Source: Paraburkholderia aromaticivorans (GTDB lineage Bacteria; Pseudomonadota; Gammaproteobacteria; Burkholderiales; Burkholderiaceae). From it: 64,000 nt of DNA. The position numbers and the translations under genes are program-made. Below the pieces are notes generated by a model. That model did not search any database and was not told where the DNA came from. It saw only the letters and a program-made list of their open reading frames with translations. The stretch covers positions 4,402,001 to 4,466,000 of the forward strand of contig NZ_CP051516.1 of NCBI RefSeq assembly GCF_012689525.1, in the 5' to 3' direction. How positions within the stretch are numbered: the stretch's first letter is position 1; each line of letters opens with the position of its first letter. Positions 17,310-25,872 of this stretch are shown here, piece by piece.

Positions 17310-19697
17310 ATGACTCTCCTGTACGAGCAGCCGCCTGCTGAACCCCTGACGCCCGAACAACAACTCGAGCAGGACATTGCGCTCGTGTTGCAAACGGCGC
17401 TCGACCATCACCACAAGGGCGAATTCGACGACGCCGAAGCGCTTTACCGGGCGATCCTCGACGCAAAACCGCAGCACGCGGATGCCCTGTATGACCTGGG
17501 TGTGTTGCTCGGTCAAACGGGCCGCCCCAAAAACGCCGTGCCCGTGCTCGAGTTAGCGCTGGGCCAACAGCCGCAGAACGGCCAGTATTGGGCGGCATAT
17601 ATCAGTGCGTTGATCGACGCCGGTGAAAGCGCCGCTGCGTGGCTTTCACTGGAAATGGGCCAGAAGCAGGGTCTGAAGGGTTCGGCGGTAGACGGCCTGA
17701 TCGTACGAATGGCCAATCCCGGCAAGGTCATCGCGACGCTGCCTGTGGCAGTGCAGAACTCGCAGGCCGGCGGCAGCGCCGCTGTCGAGACAGATACCGG
17801 CGCGGCAAATACGGCGGCGGAAACGGGCAAATCCACGATCGCGGCCGGACGTCGCGTGAGCCAACAGGAAACGACGCGATTCACGTCGCTGTACAACAAA
17901 GGCCAAATCACCGACGCCGTCAAACTTGCACGAACGCTCACTCAGCGGTTTCCCGCCGACGGTAACGCGTGGCGCTGGTTCGGGATTGCCCTGCATCGTC
18001 TGGGGCGGTACGACGACGCGCTCATTCCCTTGCGCAAAGCTGCCGAACTACTGCCGGAGGAACTGGAAAGCCGCACCGTCCTCGCGGATACGCTGCGCCT
18101 GAAAGGCCTGCACAAGGATGCCGAAGAAGTCTGCCGCGCGATCCTCGCCATCAATCCGGCGTACGCCGAAGCGCAACGGATCTACGGCATGTCGCTGGTT
18201 CACCAGGGACGCGTGGCCGAGGGTCTGGCAGCTGCGCGGCGCGCGATCGAACTGGCGCCGGACACGTCCGGCATGCACAACACGCTCGGCGTGCTACTGC
18301 TCGATCTGGGCCGGGTGACCGAGGCCGAGGAAAACTTTCGCGCCGCGCTGGAGAAAGAGCCGAAAGATGCGATCGCGGCGGATAACTATCTGTTCTCGCT
18401 CACTCACAATCCCGCGGTCAAGCAGGACACGCTGTTCGCCGAACACGTCAAATTCGCTCAACAGCACGAAGCGCCGGTGCGCGCGCAATGGCCGCGTCAT
18501 GTGAACAAGCGCACGCCTAACCGCAAGCTGAAAATCGGCCTTGTTTCCGGCGATCTGTTCCGTCACGCGGTCGCCTCCTATCTGCTGCCGATCATGGAGC
18601 GCCTCGCGACCGATCCCGGCGTCTCGCTGCATGTCTACAACAACCACATCGCGGAAGACGACTACACCCATCTGCTACGCAAATGCGCCCATGAGTGGCA
18701 CCAGGTCACCGGCATGCCGGACGCGCAGTTGGCGAACAGGATCCGCGACGACAGAATCGACATTCTGTTCGATCTGTCCGGTCATACGGGCCGCAATCGC
18801 CTTCTCACGTTCGTGCGCAAGCCCGCGCCGATCCAGGTCAGTTGGCTCGGCTATCCCGCCACGACCGGGCTAAGTGCGATGGACTATTACCTCGTGGACC
18901 GGTTCGGGGTGCCGTTCGGCCCCGCGGAACGCATGTTCTCCGAAAAGATCGTGCATTTGCCGGCGAACGCGCCCTTCCTGCCGGAAGAAAGCGCGCCGCC
19001 AGTCAATATCCTGCCGGCCATGCACAACGGCTATGTGACGTTCGGCAGCTTCAACCGTCTCAACAAATTGCGTCCCGACGTGATCGCTCTTTGGGCGGAA
19101 TTGCTGCAGGCCCAACCGTCGTCGCGAATGTTGCTGGGCGCGATTGCAACCGACGAGGACGAACAGCTTCTGATCGACTGGTTTGCCAACGCAGGCATCT
19201 CGCGCGAGCGCCTGATGTTCCGCCGCCGTTCGAGTATTCCGGTCTACCTGCAACAGCATTTCCACGTCGACATTTGCCTCGACACGTTCCCGTACACGGG
19301 CTCGACCACCGTGCTGAACTCATTGTGGATGGGCGTGCCGACCTTGACGATTGCAGGCGACACATTGCCCAGTCGCGCCGGCACCACCTGGATGTCGCAT
19401 GTCGGACTGGAACAGTTTCTCGCCACAGATAAGGCGGACTTCGTCGCCAAGGGCGTCGCGCTGTCTTCCGATATCGCCACGCTCGCCGCGCTGCGCACGG
19501 GTTTGCGCGAACGCTGCATGGCGTCGGCGGCATTCCGGCCTGAAGTGGTCGCTGCAGGTTTGTCACGCGCGTTGAGAATCATGTGGCAACGCTGGTGCGA
19601 CGATCAGCCGCCCGTCGCATTTGAAGTCACGGCGGAAGAAGCCATTGCCGCGACGGGCGACATCACCGTGCCGTCCAAAACAGGGGAAAGCCAATGA
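17310..19697 (+). CDS. TPR-containing GT41 (SPINDLY/OGT-like) glycosyltransferase, probable flagellin O-glycosyltransferase
   Basis: The 795-residue protein has N-terminal TPR repeats (about 25-100 and 190-350), split by a linker rich in Ala, Gly and Thr. A C-terminal GT41 domain (about 405-770) follows, with LKIGLVSGDLFRHAVASYL, IDILFDLSGHTGRNRL, PIQVSWLGYPATTGL, VTFGSFNRLNKLRPD and DTFPYTGSTTVLNSLWMGVPT. This is the layout of O-linked GlcNAc transferase and of bacterial flagellin glycosyltransferases. In Burkholderia cenocepacia a single transferase next to fliCD modifies flagellin at several sites. The ATG at 17310 is preferred over a frame starting at 17136, whose extra 58 residues look non-coding and overlap the fliT terminator. 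The stop overlaps the next start (ATGA). Acceptor and donor are inferred from context. Confidence 0.85.
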   Translation: MTLLYEQPPAEPLTPEQQLEQDIALVLQTALDHHHKGEFDDAEALYRAILDAKPQHADALYDLGVLLGQTGRPKNAVPVLELALGQQPQNGQYWAAYISALIDAGESAAAWLSLEMGQKQGLKGSAVDGLIVRMANPGKVIATLPVAVQNSQAGGSAAVETDTGAANTAAETGKSTIAAGRRVSQQETTRFTSLYNKGQITDAVKLARTLTQRFPADGNAWRWFGIALHRLGRYDDALIPLRKAAELLPEELESRTVLADTLRLKGLHKDAEEVCRAILAINPAYAEAQRIYGMSLVHQGRVAEGLAAARRAIELAPDTSGMHNTLGVLLLDLGRVTEAEENFRAALEKEPKDAIAADNYLFSLTHNPAVKQDTLFAEHVKFAQQHEAPVRAQWPRHVNKRTPNRKLKIGLVSGDLFRHAVASYLLPIMERLATDPGVSLHVYNNHIAEDDYTHLLRKCAHEWHQVTGMPDAQLANRIRDDRIDILFDLSGHTGRNRLLTFVRKPAPIQVSWLGYPATTGLSAMDYYLVDRFGVPFGPAERMFSEKIVHLPANAPFLPEESAPPVNILPAMHNGYVTFGSFNRLNKLRPDVIALWAELLQAQPSSRMLLGAIATDEDEQLLIDWFANAGISRERLMFRRRSSIPVYLQQHFHVDICLDTFPYTGSTTVLNSLWMGVPTLTIAGDTLPSRAGTTWMSHVGLEQFLATDKADFVAKGVALSSDIATLAALRTGLRERCMASAAFRPEVVAAGLSRALRIMWQRWCDDQPPVAFEVTAEEAIAATGDITVPSKTGESQ

Positions 19698-20839
19698 ACG
19701 CTGCCTTACCGCTTGGGGCCGTCGCGCCGCAGATCGACGAGCGCATTTACGTTACCCAGCCGCATCTCCCGCCGCTCGAAGAATTCATTCCCTATCTTCA
19801 ACAGATCTGGGACAGCAAGATCCTGACCAATGCCGGTCCGTTTCACCAACAGTTCGAAGCGGCGCTGTGCAAGTATCTCGGCGTCAAGCATCTTGCGCTG
19901 TTCACCAACGGCACGCTGGCGCTGCTCACCGCACTGCAAGCGCTGCGCGTGACCGGCGAAGTGATCACGACGCCCTATTCGTTCGTTGCCACCGCGCACT
20001 CGTTGGTCTGGAACGGCATTAAACCGGTATTCGTCGACGTCGATCCGCACACGCTGAATCTCGACCCTGCCAAGATCGAGGCAGCGATCACGCCGCAGAC
20101 CACCGCGATCATGCCGGTGCATTGCTACGGCAAGCCGTGCGACGTCGACGCGATCCAGAAGATCGCCGACAACTACAATCTGAAGGTGATCTACGACGCG
20201 GCCCATGCTTTCGGCGTGCAGACCGAAACCGGCAGCGTGCTCGAGCACGGCGACCTCGCCGTTCTGAGCTTCCACGCGACCAAGGTCTTCAACACGTTCG
20301 AAGGCGGCGCGATCATCTGTCAGGACGCCAAGACGAAGCAGCGTATCGACCATCTGAAGAACTTCGGTTTCGTCGATGAAGTGACCGTGGTTGCATCCGG
20401 CATCAACGGCAAGATGAGCGAGATCAACGCGGCATTCGGGCTGCTTCAGCTACAGCACATCGATGAAGCGCTGGCACGGCGCGCGCGGATCGACGCGATT
20501 TATCGCGAACGGCTGAGCGACGTGCGTGGTATTAGTTGCGTGCCGAAAGCGGGCGAGAAAGTGGCGAACCATTCGTACTTTCCGATTCTCGTCGGCCCGG
20601 ACTACCCGATCAGCCGCGACGCGCTGTATCAGAAGTTCCGCGACGAGAACATTTACGCACGGCGCTATTTCTATCCGCTGATCTCGGACTTTCCGATCTA
20701 TCGCGGCCTGCCTTCCGCGCGCCCCGATAACCTGCCGATCGCACACGCCGCTTCGCAACAGATACTGTGCCTGCCGATTTTCCCGGCACTGACGGACGGC
20801 ATGCTCGATCGCATCGTCGGGATCATCGCGGGTAGCTGA
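19694..20839 (+). CDS. vioA: VioA-type DegT/DnrJ/EryC1/StrS sugar aminotransferase
   Basis: The 381-residue PLP enzyme belongs to the nucleotide-sugar aminotransferases. The Schiff-base lysine is Lys197 (SFHATKVFNTFEGG) and the PLP-nitrogen aspartate is Asp168 (IYDAAHAFG). The N-terminus YVTQPHLPPLEEFIPYLQQIW is very like E. coli VioA, which converts dTDP-4-keto-6-deoxyglucose to dTDP-4-amino-4,6-dideoxyglucose (viosamine, Qui4N). In B. cenocepacia the flagellin sugar is an N-acylated Qui4N, which fits this context. No rmlA or rmlB is in the window, so the 4-keto sugar must come from elsewhere. The start overlaps the upstream stop by 4 bases, showing tight co-translation. Confidence 0.85.
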   Translation: MNAALPLGAVAPQIDERIYVTQPHLPPLEEFIPYLQQIWDSKILTNAGPFHQQFEAALCKYLGVKHLALFTNGTLALLTALQALRVTGEVITTPYSFVATAHSLVWNGIKPVFVDVDPHTLNLDPAKIEAAITPQTTAIMPVHCYGKPCDVDAIQKIADNYNLKVIYDAAHAFGVQTETGSVLEHGDLAVLSFHATKVFNTFEGGAIICQDAKTKQRIDHLKNFGFVDEVTVVASGINGKMSEINAAFGLLQLQHIDEALARRARIDAIYRERLSDVRGISCVPKAGEKVANHSYFPILVGPDYPISRDALYQKFRDENIYARRYFYPLISDFPIYRGLPSARPDNLPIAHAASQQILCLPIFPALTDGMLDRIVGIIAGS

Positions 20840-20844
20840 ACGTC

Positions 20845-21543
20845 ATGAAGCTCGCGATCATGCAGCCCTACCTGTTTCCGTACATCGGGTATTTCCAACT
20901 GGCGGCGGCCGTCGACAAGTTCGTCTTTTACGACGATGTGAATTTCATCAAGAATGGCTGGATCAACCGCAACCGGATGCTGCTGGGCGACGAGGTGCGT
21001 TATCTCACCGTGCCGCTCAGCGGTGCGAGTCCTTCGTTGAAGATTAATGAGGTACTGGTCGAACCGCGCGAGCGCTGGCTACGCAAGCTGCTCGAATCGA
21101 TGCGGCATGCCTATGCCAAAGCGCCTCACTACGCGCAGGTCAGCGCATTGATCGAACGGATCCTCGGGGAGCCTCTTGCGCCGGTTTCGCTGCTCGCGTC
21201 GCACACCGTCATGGAGGTCTGCAGGTACCTCGAGATCGAGACCGAGTTCGTCCGGTCTTCGACGAAGTACGGCAATGCGCAACTCAAAGGCGCCGAACGG
21301 GTTATCGACATCTGCGCGAGAGAACAGGCCAGCACCTACGTGAACCTGCCGGGTGGCCGCGCACTTTACGATAGCGCGGCATTCTCAGCGCGCGGCGTAG
21401 AGCTCGCCTTCATTGAACCGAACCTGTGTCCCTATGCGCAGTTCAACGACGCTTTTCACCCTGCTTTATCGATTCTCGACGTCCTCATGTTCAATAGCAA
21501 AGACAACGTCAGAGAGATGCTGTGCGTCGAGGTGAACGCATGA
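20845..21543 (+). CDS. WbqC family protein
   Basis: The 232-residue protein has the family hallmark near its start, MQPYLFPYIGYFQLA (residues 6-20), then FYDDVNFIKNGWINRNRM and YVNLPGGRALYD. WbqC-like proteins are found in O-antigen and other surface-glycan clusters, but their reaction is not established; a role in making or transferring an amino-sugar substituent has been suggested from context. It is cytosolic by sequence. It follows vioA by 5 bases and overlaps the next gene by 4 (ATGA), so it belongs to the same operon. Confidence 0.85.
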   Translation: MKLAIMQPYLFPYIGYFQLAAAVDKFVFYDDVNFIKNGWINRNRMLLGDEVRYLTVPLSGASPSLKINEVLVEPRERWLRKLLESMRHAYAKAPHYAQVSALIERILGEPLAPVSLLASHTVMEVCRYLEIETEFVRSSTKYGNAQLKGAERVIDICAREQASTYVNLPGGRALYDSAAFSARGVELAFIEPNLCPYAQFNDAFHPALSILDVLMFNSKDNVREMLCVEVNA

Positions 21544-22517
21544 TCCCGCGCGAGCCGCGCGCAATCGGCGGCTATTTCGAACTCGAACTGCCGCCGGCCG
21601 AAGCGACGCTTCACGACGACGCGCTGCGTTTTCAGTCGTCGCGAGCGGCGTTTCTTGCTCTGCTTCGCGCGATGCGACCGGCTGCCGTCTGGATGCCCTG
21701 GTACATTTGCGACGCGATGATCGAGCCTCTGCGCATGACCGGCACGCTGGTCAAACGCTATCAGCTCGACGCCGAATTGCGCGTGCAATCTGTCGATATC
21801 GCGCACGATGAATGGCTCGTTTACGTCAACTATTTCGGCTTGTGCGCTCGACAGGTCGACGACGTGCTCAACCGGTTCCCACGCGAGCGCGTCGTGATCG
21901 ACAATGCGCAGGCGTTGTTCGCGCAGCCCGCCGATTGCCTCGCCACACTGTATTCGCCGCGCAAATTCCTTGGCGTGCCGGATGGCGGATACCTCGTCAC
22001 ACAGCAGCCGATCGCGATGCCGGAAGCGACCGACGACGCCTCGTTGCAACGCAGCGGGCATCTGCTGACCCGGCTCGCGAAAGACGCGGAAGCAGGTTAC
22101 GCCGACTACGCCGCGGCCGAGGAGAGCCTGAAACATCAGGAGCCATTGCGCATGTCGGCACTGACTCAACGGCTACTCGCCGGCGTCGACTACGACAGCG
22201 TCCGCGCGCGACGAATCGAAAATTTCGCCTTCCTGCACGACAAATTGCAGCGCTATAACCGCTTCACGTTTCGTCACGACGAAGATGCGGTGCCGCTCTG
22301 CTACCCGTTTTTCGGTGCGCCGCCTGGCGTACGCGAGGCCTTTCGAGCACAACGCATCTATACGCCCACTTACTGGCCGGACGTTGCGGCCGCTGAAGGC
22401 GCGCCGGACTTCGAGCGCAATCTTCCTGATTCGACCTTGTGCCTGCCGTGCGATCAGCGGCTGACGCGCAACGATCTGGCGCCGATGGTGCAACACTTAC
22501 TGGAACGGCTCGCATGA
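21540..22517 (+). CDS. Divergent DegT/DnrJ-fold (PLP aminotransferase-like) protein
   Basis: The 325-residue protein lacks overall similarity to textbook aminotransferases but keeps their landmarks in order: IDNAQALFAQ with Asp121 matching the PLP-nitrogen aspartate, and SPRKFLGVPDGG with Lys142 placed six residues before Gly-Gly, exactly as the catalytic lysine of the VioA-like protein two genes upstream. It starts at an ATG overlapping the wbqC stop and ends overlapping the start of the GNAT gene, so it is embedded in the operon. It may be an active aminotransferase on a second position or substrate, or a partner of WbqC. The assignment is motif-based; I did not recognise a named family. 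Confidence 0.6.
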   Translation: MIPREPRAIGGYFELELPPAEATLHDDALRFQSSRAAFLALLRAMRPAAVWMPWYICDAMIEPLRMTGTLVKRYQLDAELRVQSVDIAHDEWLVYVNYFGLCARQVDDVLNRFPRERVVIDNAQALFAQPADCLATLYSPRKFLGVPDGGYLVTQQPIAMPEATDDASLQRSGHLLTRLAKDAEAGYADYAAAEESLKHQEPLRMSALTQRLLAGVDYDSVRARRIENFAFLHDKLQRYNRFTFRHDEDAVPLCYPFFGAPPGVREAFRAQRIYTPTYWPDVAAAEGAPDFERNLPDSTLCLPCDQRLTRNDLAPMVQHLLERLA

Positions 22518-23038
22518 GCGACAACACAATATTCCTGCGCGAGATCGAACGCGGCGACCTGCTGACGATCAATGCGTGGCGCGCCGACAAGGCGCTGGTC
22601 GGCCTGCTGGGCGGCGCCTTCCGGTACGTGGGTGCCGAGATCGACAACAAATGGTTCGATAGCTATCTCGGCTCCCGGGCGAATAACGTGCGTCTCGCCG
22701 TGTGCCTCGCGTCTACCCAGGAAGTGGTCGGCGTGACGTATCTGCTAGGCATCGACTGGGTGAACCGCAACGCGGAGTTCTCGATTCAGATTGGCGCGGA
22801 GACGGCACGCGGGCGGGGCATCGGTGAGGCCGCCACGCGCCAGACGCTCGAACATGCATTCGACGACCTCAACCTCAACCGTATTTCGCTGACCGTGCTC
22901 GCGTCCAATGCGCGCGCCATCGCGCTCTACGAGAAAGTGGGCTTTCGCGCCGAAGGTCTTTCGCGCCAGGCCGCCTTCAAAGGCGGCCGCTATCTCGACG
23001 TCATGCCGATGGCCATCCTGGCTGCCGATCGACGCTGA
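22514..23038 (+). CDS. GNAT N-acyltransferase (RimJ/RimL-type)
   Basis: The 174-residue protein has the acetyl-CoA-binding motif A with Arg99-Gly-Arg-Gly-Ile-Gly104 and the motif B region NARAIALYEKVGFRAEG (Tyr139). In sugar clusters such proteins acylate the amino group made by the aminotransferase, as PseH does for pseudaminic acid. Here the likely job is N-acylation of the 4-amino sugar, with acetyl-CoA or another acyl-CoA. I chose the ATG at 22514, which overlaps the preceding stop (ATGA); an earlier in-frame start at 22439 lies inside the upstream gene. Substrate by inference only. Confidence 0.8.
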   Translation: MSDNTIFLREIERGDLLTINAWRADKALVGLLGGAFRYVGAEIDNKWFDSYLGSRANNVRLAVCLASTQEVVGVTYLLGIDWVNRNAEFSIQIGAETARGRGIGEAATRQTLEHAFDDLNLNRISLTVLASNARAIALYEKVGFRAEGLSRQAAFKGGRYLDVMPMAILAADRR

Positions 23039-23071
23039 GCCTTTTACTTTTGCCGTTGCCTCGCTCCACTC

Positions 23072-23857
23072 ATGAACACGATTGACGCTCAACACCACAC
23101 CGCGCTCGCCACGGCGGGCTGGACGGTGCTTCCCGGACTGATTCGCAGCGAACTGCTCGATTCGCTGGTCGAGGCGCTCGGTCCTTCGCTCGCGTTGCGC
23201 GACGAAATCAGGCGACGCAACGGCGTGCTGGAAAACAGCGCCGGCACCTTGCATCATCTTCTGATGGATGAGCCGTGCTACGTCGAATTGCTGGCGGAAC
23301 TCTCAGCGCTGGAGCCGGTTTTCAAAGGATACTTTGACGGCAACTTTGTTCTGAATTCCTACGGCGGCGTGATCAACGAGCGCGACTCGCGCTCCTACGT
23401 GCAGAACGTGCATCGCGATATCCGCTTCGGCTCCGACACGCGACGCTTCATGGTGAACGCGCTGGTGATGCTCGACGATTTCACGCTGGACAATGGCGCG
23501 ACGCATATTCTTTCGCACTCGCAAAACCTCCAGCAGCAACCCGCCAATGAGCATTTTTACGCGCAGGCGTCGCGGGCTACCGGAAAGCGCGGCTCGGTTC
23601 TGCTGTTCGATTCACGCATGTGGCACGCCACCGGCCGCAACACCACCGATGCGCCGCGCCGTGCGCTGACACTGACGTTCACCAGCCCCTTCTTCAAGCC
23701 GCAGCTCGACTACGCGCGGCAATTCGGATACCGCAATCTCGACCGCTGCAACGCATGGATGCGCCAGGTGCTCGGCTTCAACGCCCGGGTGCCTGAATCG
23801 CTCGATGAGTTTTACGTGCCGGTGGAGCAGCGGTTCTATCAACGCGGACAGGATTGA
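23072..23857 (+). CDS. Phytanoyl-CoA dioxygenase-like Fe(II)/2-oxoglutarate oxygenase
   Basis: The 261-residue protein has the double-stranded beta-helix of PhyH enzymes. The iron ligands are His114 and Asp116 (NVHRDIRFG) and His185 (RMWHATGRN), with Arg197 (DAPRRALTLTF) placed to bind 2-oxoglutarate. It should hydroxylate a carbon of its substrate, here perhaps the sugar or its N-acyl group. It sits 33 bases after the GNAT gene and 5 bases before the methyltransferase, in the same operon. Oxygenases are not part of the published B. cenocepacia Qui4N pathway as I recall it, so this points to a different glycan. Confidence 0.8.
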   Translation: MNTIDAQHHTALATAGWTVLPGLIRSELLDSLVEALGPSLALRDEIRRRNGVLENSAGTLHHLLMDEPCYVELLAELSALEPVFKGYFDGNFVLNSYGGVINERDSRSYVQNVHRDIRFGSDTRRFMVNALVMLDDFTLDNGATHILSHSQNLQQQPANEHFYAQASRATGKRGSVLLFDSRMWHATGRNTTDAPRRALTLTFTSPFFKPQLDYARQFGYRNLDRCNAWMRQVLGFNARVPESLDEFYVPVEQRFYQRGQD

Positions 23858-23862
23858 CGACC

Positions 23863-24600
23863 ATGAGCAGAGACTACAACGCGGAAGCGAAAGATCATCC
23901 CGAACATCGCTACGCTTATGACTTCGATTACCTGATGCATGAATACATGCTTCGGACGTTTGCACCGTTTCTCGTGAGCGGCAACGCGCTCGAACTGGGA
24001 TGCTTCGAAGGTAACTTCACGCGACTCCTGGCGCAGCGGTTCGATTCACTGGAAGTGGTCGAGGCATCGGCAGACTGCATTGCCGTTGCGTCGGATAAGA
24101 CGAAAGGCGCCGTCAAATTCCATCACGCGACGTTCGAGACTTTTGAACCCGCGCGACGCTACGACAACATCTTCCTGATCCATACGCTCGAACACCTCGA
24201 TCATCCGATCGAAGTCCTGAGCCGGATCGGTAGCTGGCTATCGGACGGCGGCCGCCTATTCGTGGCTGCGCCGAATGCGCGCGCCGGATCCCGGCAAATC
24301 GCGGTCAATATGGGGCTAATCGACCATCACGCAGCCGTGACGGCGGCTGAAGCCGCACACGGTCATCGCGTGACCTATTCGATCGACACGCTGCGAGCCG
24401 ATCTGCGTGCGGCAAAGCTCCGCCCGGTCACCGAAGGCGGGGTCTTTTTCAAGGGTCTCGCCAACTTCCAGATCGATGCGGCATTACAGGCCGGCATCAT
24501 ATCCAGAGAGTATCTTGATGGCTGTTTTGAGCTGGGGCGCGTTTATCCCGACTTGTGCTCCAGCGTGTACGCGATATGCGAGCGCGGCATAGCCAACTGA
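23863..24600 (+). CDS. Class I SAM-dependent methyltransferase
   Basis: The 245-residue protein has SAM motif I as Glu44-Leu-Gly-Cys-Phe-Glu-Gly50, followed by SLEVVEASADCIAVA (motif II acidic residue) and YDNIFLIHTLEHLDHPIEVL (post-motif region of the UbiE/Methyltransf_11 type). It resembles the small-molecule and sugar O- or N-methyltransferases found in surface-glycan clusters. The ATG at 23863 lies five bases after the dioxygenase stop; a TTG three codons earlier overlaps that stop and is less likely. It is the last large gene of the operon. The substrate is unknown; the flagellar sugar is the obvious candidate. Confidence 0.82.
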   Translation: MSRDYNAEAKDHPEHRYAYDFDYLMHEYMLRTFAPFLVSGNALELGCFEGNFTRLLAQRFDSLEVVEASADCIAVASDKTKGAVKFHHATFETFEPARRYDNIFLIHTLEHLDHPIEVLSRIGSWLSDGGRLFVAAPNARAGSRQIAVNMGLIDHHAAVTAAEAAHGHRVTYSIDTLRADLRAAKLRPVTEGGVFFKGLANFQIDAALQAGIISREYLDGCFELGRVYPDLCSSVYAICERGIAN

Positions 24601-24629
24601 TCGATTTTTGTCCGGATGGAGGGTCTCCC

Positions 24630-24743
24630 ATGGATGCCCGCTTCTCACCGTCTGAACCGCCCGCCCCCGCCGCCGAATCGGCGCTGTGGCTGAAATGGCC
24701 CGCTCGCGCGCGCGTTGCCGATGCGCCGGCCCCGGCGTCATGA
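24630..24743 (+). CDS. Possible 37-residue small protein at the end of the glycosylation operon
   Basis: An ATG at 24630 with a GGAGGG site eight bases upstream opens a 37-codon frame rich in Ala and Pro (starts MDARFSPSEPPAPAAESALW, ends in ADAPAPAS). It follows the methyltransferase by 29 bases. A stem CCCGGCG/CGCCGGG (24731-24754) overlaps its stop and might end the transcript, though no T-run follows. The ribosome-binding site is the only strong argument; the composition is typical of chance frames in this GC-rich DNA. Confidence 0.3.
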   Translation: MDARFSPSEPPAPAAESALWLKWPARARVADAPAPAS

Positions 24744-24837
24744 CAAACGCCGGGCGACGCCGCCGTCTCTCTTACAGCTCAATCTCTTTGCGTGGTTCGT
24801 CCGGCACCGCGCCTGTCACACGTCACATGCAGCGGCG

Positions 24838-25812
24838 TTACTGAAAGGTCGCATTGACCGACAGTTGCACGGCATTGCCCTTCGGCCGGTTGCTGGTGTT
24901 GAATTCGTTGACCCAGCGCAGCGCAGCCGACACAGGGGTTTTCTGCACTTTGCCGGACCACGTGACCATCGGCCCGAGGCCCACGGAATGGCCCTGACTG
25001 CCGCCGACGATGTCCGCAATGCCGCCGCTGTCATGGCCGATCTGCTGGATATAGCCGCCCACCACGCCGACGCCCCAGCCGCTGCTGAAGCGCTTGAGCG
25101 CGAGCAGATCGAGCACGCTGACCGGCGCGTTGTGATAGTGGGTGTCGTTATTGGGCGTGTAGAACTCGAGGCCGTAATTCAACGACAACTCGATGTTCTC
25201 CTTCGGCAGCAATTTCGTATAGGCGATCGTCGGCGTGAAGGTCCACGTGTTCTGTCCGGCATTGGCGAGCCGGTTCGGATTGTACGCACCAGTCGGCGCG
25301 TAGATCTGCACACTCAACGCGACGTGGTCGGTCTTGGTCAGGTGATAGCCGGCAATGACTGGCGTAACGAAGAAATCGGCGAACTGCGTGCCGTGGTCGT
25401 TCGGCAAGCGGCCGTGAAACGACGAGATGTTGGTGTACTGAACCGGCACACCGAACGACGACGCAAAGTTCCAACCGCCCACGGTAATTCCCCACGTCTT
25501 GACCGCGGCGAGGATGGTGTATTCGGCCGTCGCATTGATGCCGGCCGTCACCTGTCCGGCAATGGGGATCGATTTGCTCGCCCCCAGCGAGCCTTCGTAA
25601 TAGATCGTGGCGGCTGACACGATCCAGTCGTCGGTGGGCGGCACGACGCCGCCGTACGGCGTGACCTGCTGGCCGGTGATCGGACGGCCGATGCCGCCTT
25701 CCGTCGCCCACGCCGTCTGGGAGAGACTCACGCCGACGGTGGTCAGAAGCGCGCCTTTGCACAATCCGGCAACGAGCCGCCTGGCTGCGAAGAAACAGTT
25801 AGGTTGACTCAT
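24838..25812 (-). CDS. SphA/phenol-degradation (meta) family outer-membrane protein
   Basis: The 324-residue protein has a signal peptide (MSQPNCFFAARRLVAGLCKGALLTTV..., cleaved near WATE), then ITGQQVTPYGGVVPPTDDW and alternating aromatic and polar segments of a beta-barrel, ending in the outer-membrane signature with a C-terminal phenylalanine region (LSVNATFQ). Members of this family occur in aromatic or lipid degradation operons and may act as channels for hydrophobic substrates. I chose the ATG at 25812, which has a GAGGA site. It is the last gene of a three-gene minus-strand operon after the DUF1254 gene. Confidence 0.75.
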   Translation of the reverse strand: MSQPNCFFAARRLVAGLCKGALLTTVGVSLSQTAWATEGGIGRPITGQQVTPYGGVVPPTDDWIVSAATIYYEGSLGASKSIPIAGQVTAGINATAEYTILAAVKTWGITVGGWNFASSFGVPVQYTNISSFHGRLPNDHGTQFADFFVTPVIAGYHLTKTDHVALSVQIYAPTGAYNPNRLANAGQNTWTFTPTIAYTKLLPKENIELSLNYGLEFYTPNNDTHYHNAPVSVLDLLALKRFSSGWGVGVVGGYIQQIGHDSGGIADIVGGSQGHSVGLGPMVTWSGKVQKTPVSAALRWVNEFNTSNRPKGNAVQLSVNATFQ

Positions 25813-25872
25813 AGTCGTCCTCATCGAATGGAAATTCGGCATTCTCAGTCCTCCGGAACCGCATCTGGGCAG

